Source of the DNA: an uncultured Lachnospiraceae bacterium
Lineage (GTDB): Bacteria > Bacillota > Clostridia > Lachnospirales > Lachnospiraceae
DNA length: 5,486 nucleotides
Direction of reading: 5' to 3'
Assembly (NCBI GenBank): GCA_947589175.1
Contig: CANPZR010000188.1
Span: forward strand, 1 to 5,486
Shown in pieces: positions 4,043 through 5,486 of the stretch (positions within the stretch are counted from its first letter, which is position 1; every line of letters begins with the position of its first letter). The notes under the pieces were generated by a model. That model was not told the origin of the DNA. It worked only from the letters and a program-made list of their open reading frames with translations, and did not search any database. The position numbers and the translations under genes are program-made.

Positions 4043-5452
4043 TCACTTCCTTTCCTTGTAGCGGTTCACCACGTCCTCAATGCTGCCGGCGTTCAGGAAG
4101 TAACTCTCCGGAATCTCGTCGTGCTGACCGTCGAGAATCTCCCGGAAGCCCTGAATTGTATCCGAAAGCTGTACATATTTGCCGGGCAGGCCGGTGAACT
4201 GCTCCGCCACATTAAAGGGCTGCGACAAGAAACGCTGCACCTTGCGGGCGCGGTTTACCAGAACCTTGTCGTCCTCGGACAGCTCGTCCATGCCGAGGAT
4301 GGCAATGATATCCTGCAATTCCTTATATCTCTGCAAAATCTCCTGCACGCCGCGGGCCACCTTGTAGTGATCCTCGCCGAGTACGCGCGGATCCAGCATA
4401 CGGGATGTAGACGCCAGCGGATCTACCGCCGGATAAATACCTAACTCCGCGATGGAACGCTCCAATACGGTCGTGGCGTCCAGATGGGCAAATGTCGTCG
4501 CCGGAGCCGGGTCCGTCAAATCGTCCGCCGGCACATAAACAGCCTGCACGGATGTGATGGAACCGCTCTTAGTAGATGTGATGCGCTCCTGCAGGGCGCC
4601 CATCTCCGTCTGCAGCGTCGGCTGATATCCCACGGCGCTGGGCATACGCCCGAGCAGCGCGGACACCTCGGAGCCCGCCTGTGTAAAACGGAAAATATTA
4701 TCGATGAAAAGGAGCACGTCCTTTCCCGCCTTGTCACGGAAATACTCCGCCATCGTAAGGCCCGTAAGCCCCACTCTCATTCTCGCTCCCGGCGGCTCGT
4801 TCATCTGTCCGAACACCATCGTCGTCTTGTCGATTACGCCCGATTCGATCATCTCATAGTACAGATCGTTTCCCTCACGGGTTCGCTCGCCTACGCCGGT
4901 GAACACGGAATATCCGCCGTGCTCGGTAGCGATATTGGTAATCAGCTCCTGAATGAGCACGGTCTTTCCCACTCCTGCTCCCCCGAACAGGCCGATCTTG
5001 CCGCCCTTTTGATACGGGCACAGAAGGTCGATGACCTTGATTCCTGTCTCCAGAATCTCCGAATCCGTGGACTGTTCTTCAAAGGCCGGAGCCTTTCTGT
5101 GAATCGGGTTATATTCTTTTACGGCCGGCGGATCCTTCTCGTCGATGGGCTCCCCCAGCACATTAAACATACGTCCCAGAGTCTCCTCACCCACCGGCAC
5201 GCGAATCGGTGAACCGACAGCCTTAGCCTCCATGCCCCTGATCAGACCGTCCGTGGGGCCCATGGCGATGCAGCGCACCGTGTCGTCTCCCAGATGCTGC
5301 GCCACCTCCACGACCAACCGCCCGCCATCCTTTGTGGGGATGTCAATGGCTTCATTGATCTCCGGAAGCCTGCCATTCTCGAACTTGATGTCCAAAACGG
5401 CTCCTATGATCTGGGTAATGGTGCCGAGACTTTGATTGCTATTCTCTGCCAT
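4043..5452 (-). CDS. atpD: F1F0 ATP synthase beta subunit (catalytic)
   Basis: This complete 469-residue beta subunit carries the catalytic sites of F1 and makes ATP from ADP and phosphate as the gamma shaft turns. Domains are the N-terminal beta-barrel (about 10-80), nucleotide-binding domain (about 85-355) and C-terminal helical domain (about 360-469). Visible motifs are Walker A GGAGVGKT (157-164), catalytic Glu189 in GERTREGNDLY, Walker B VLLFIDNIF with Asp251, the signature PAVDPLASTS (341-350), and the DELSEED loop as DELSEDD (389-395), a conservative change. Start ATG 5450-5452. The protein alone cannot tell H+ from Na+ coupling. The upstream atp genes presumably lie beyond 5486; atpC follows after 6 bases. 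Codons for residues 434-454 are the source-like match of the repeat at 1353-1413. Confidence 0.99.
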   Translation of the reverse strand: MAENSNQSLGTITQIIGAVLDIKFENGRLPEINEAIDIPTKDGGRLVVEVAQHLGDDTVRCIAMGPTDGLIRGMEAKAVGSPIRVPVGEETLGRMFNVLGEPIDEKDPPAVKEYNPIHRKAPAFEEQSTDSEILETGIKVIDLLCPYQKGGKIGLFGGAGVGKTVLIQELITNIATEHGGYSVFTGVGERTREGNDLYYEMIESGVIDKTTMVFGQMNEPPGARMRVGLTGLTMAEYFRDKAGKDVLLFIDNIFRFTQAGSEVSALLGRMPSAVGYQPTLQTEMGALQERITSTKSGSITSVQAVYVPADDLTDPAPATTFAHLDATTVLERSIAELGIYPAVDPLASTSRMLDPRVLGEDHYKVARGVQEILQRYKELQDIIAILGMDELSEDDKVLVNRARKVQRFLSQPFNVAEQFTGLPGKYVQLSDTIQGFREILDGQHDEIPESYFLNAGSIEDVVNRYKERK

Positions 5453-5464
5453 TCTTTATCTCTT

Positions 5465-5470
5465 ACCTCC
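5465..5470 (-). promoter_or_regulatory. atpD: Ribosome binding site of atpD with long spacer
   Basis: The minus strand reads GGAGGT, then 12 bases to the ATG, which is longer than the usual 6-9. No alternative start lies closer, and the AtpD N-terminus has normal length, so the ATG stands. The remaining bases to 5486 are too few to identify the end of the upstream gene. Confidence 0.6.
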
Positions 5471-5486
5471 ATTTCCTGTGATATTT

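Noticed and set aside
4484..5212. Long plus-strand frame of 242 codons, and other frames across atpDC
   Set aside because: Antisense to atpD. Long shadows are expected in a GC-rich, strongly biased gene.

Overview
The window looks like a chromosomal segment of a Gram-positive anaerobe of the Bacillota. Clostridia, probably Lachnospiraceae, is my best guess from the F1 ATP synthase beta and epsilon proteins, the strong GGAGG-type ribosome sites and the BspA-type leucine-rich-repeat surface protein. That placement is inference, not a database result. Every gene I can support lies on the minus strand, so the biological order runs from right to left.

Right part (about 3570-5486, visibly GC-rich): the end of the ATP synthase operon, atpD then atpC, closed by a strong intrinsic terminator. 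Middle part (about 850-3500, visibly AT-rich): an accessory island. It holds a tightly coupled three-gene operon with its own promoter and two operator-like palindromes. The operon encodes an XRE-type repressor, an ImmA/IrrE-type Zn-peptidase-like protein whose HExxH motif reads HAxxH, and a PIN-domain-like putative nuclease. Downstream is a structured non-coding stretch (about 1200-1413). It contains a 61-base segment matching an internal part of atpD, a consensus-like promoter, a very short ORF and a 13-bp hairpin. Beyond that is the C-terminal remnant of a second PIN protein behind an intact-looking promoter and ribosome site. Left part (1-759, GC-rich again): the first 253 codons of a secreted BspA-like leucine-rich-repeat protein, cut by the window edge.

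The most interesting object is the XRE / ImmA-like / PIN operon. Its layout is that of a toxin-antitoxin or defence module: a DNA-binding regulator, a sensor or antitoxin-like middle protein with a very acidic tail, and a possible RNase effector, with overlapping genes that imply translational coupling. Loss of the catalytic glutamate suggests that the middle protein does not work like the known repressor-cleaving ImmA/IrrE peptidases. The flanking PIN remnant, the atpD-like fragment and the drop in GC suggest a turnover site for small accessory modules beside the housekeeping atp operon. No integrase, transposase, tRNA, rRNA or CRISPR array is visible.
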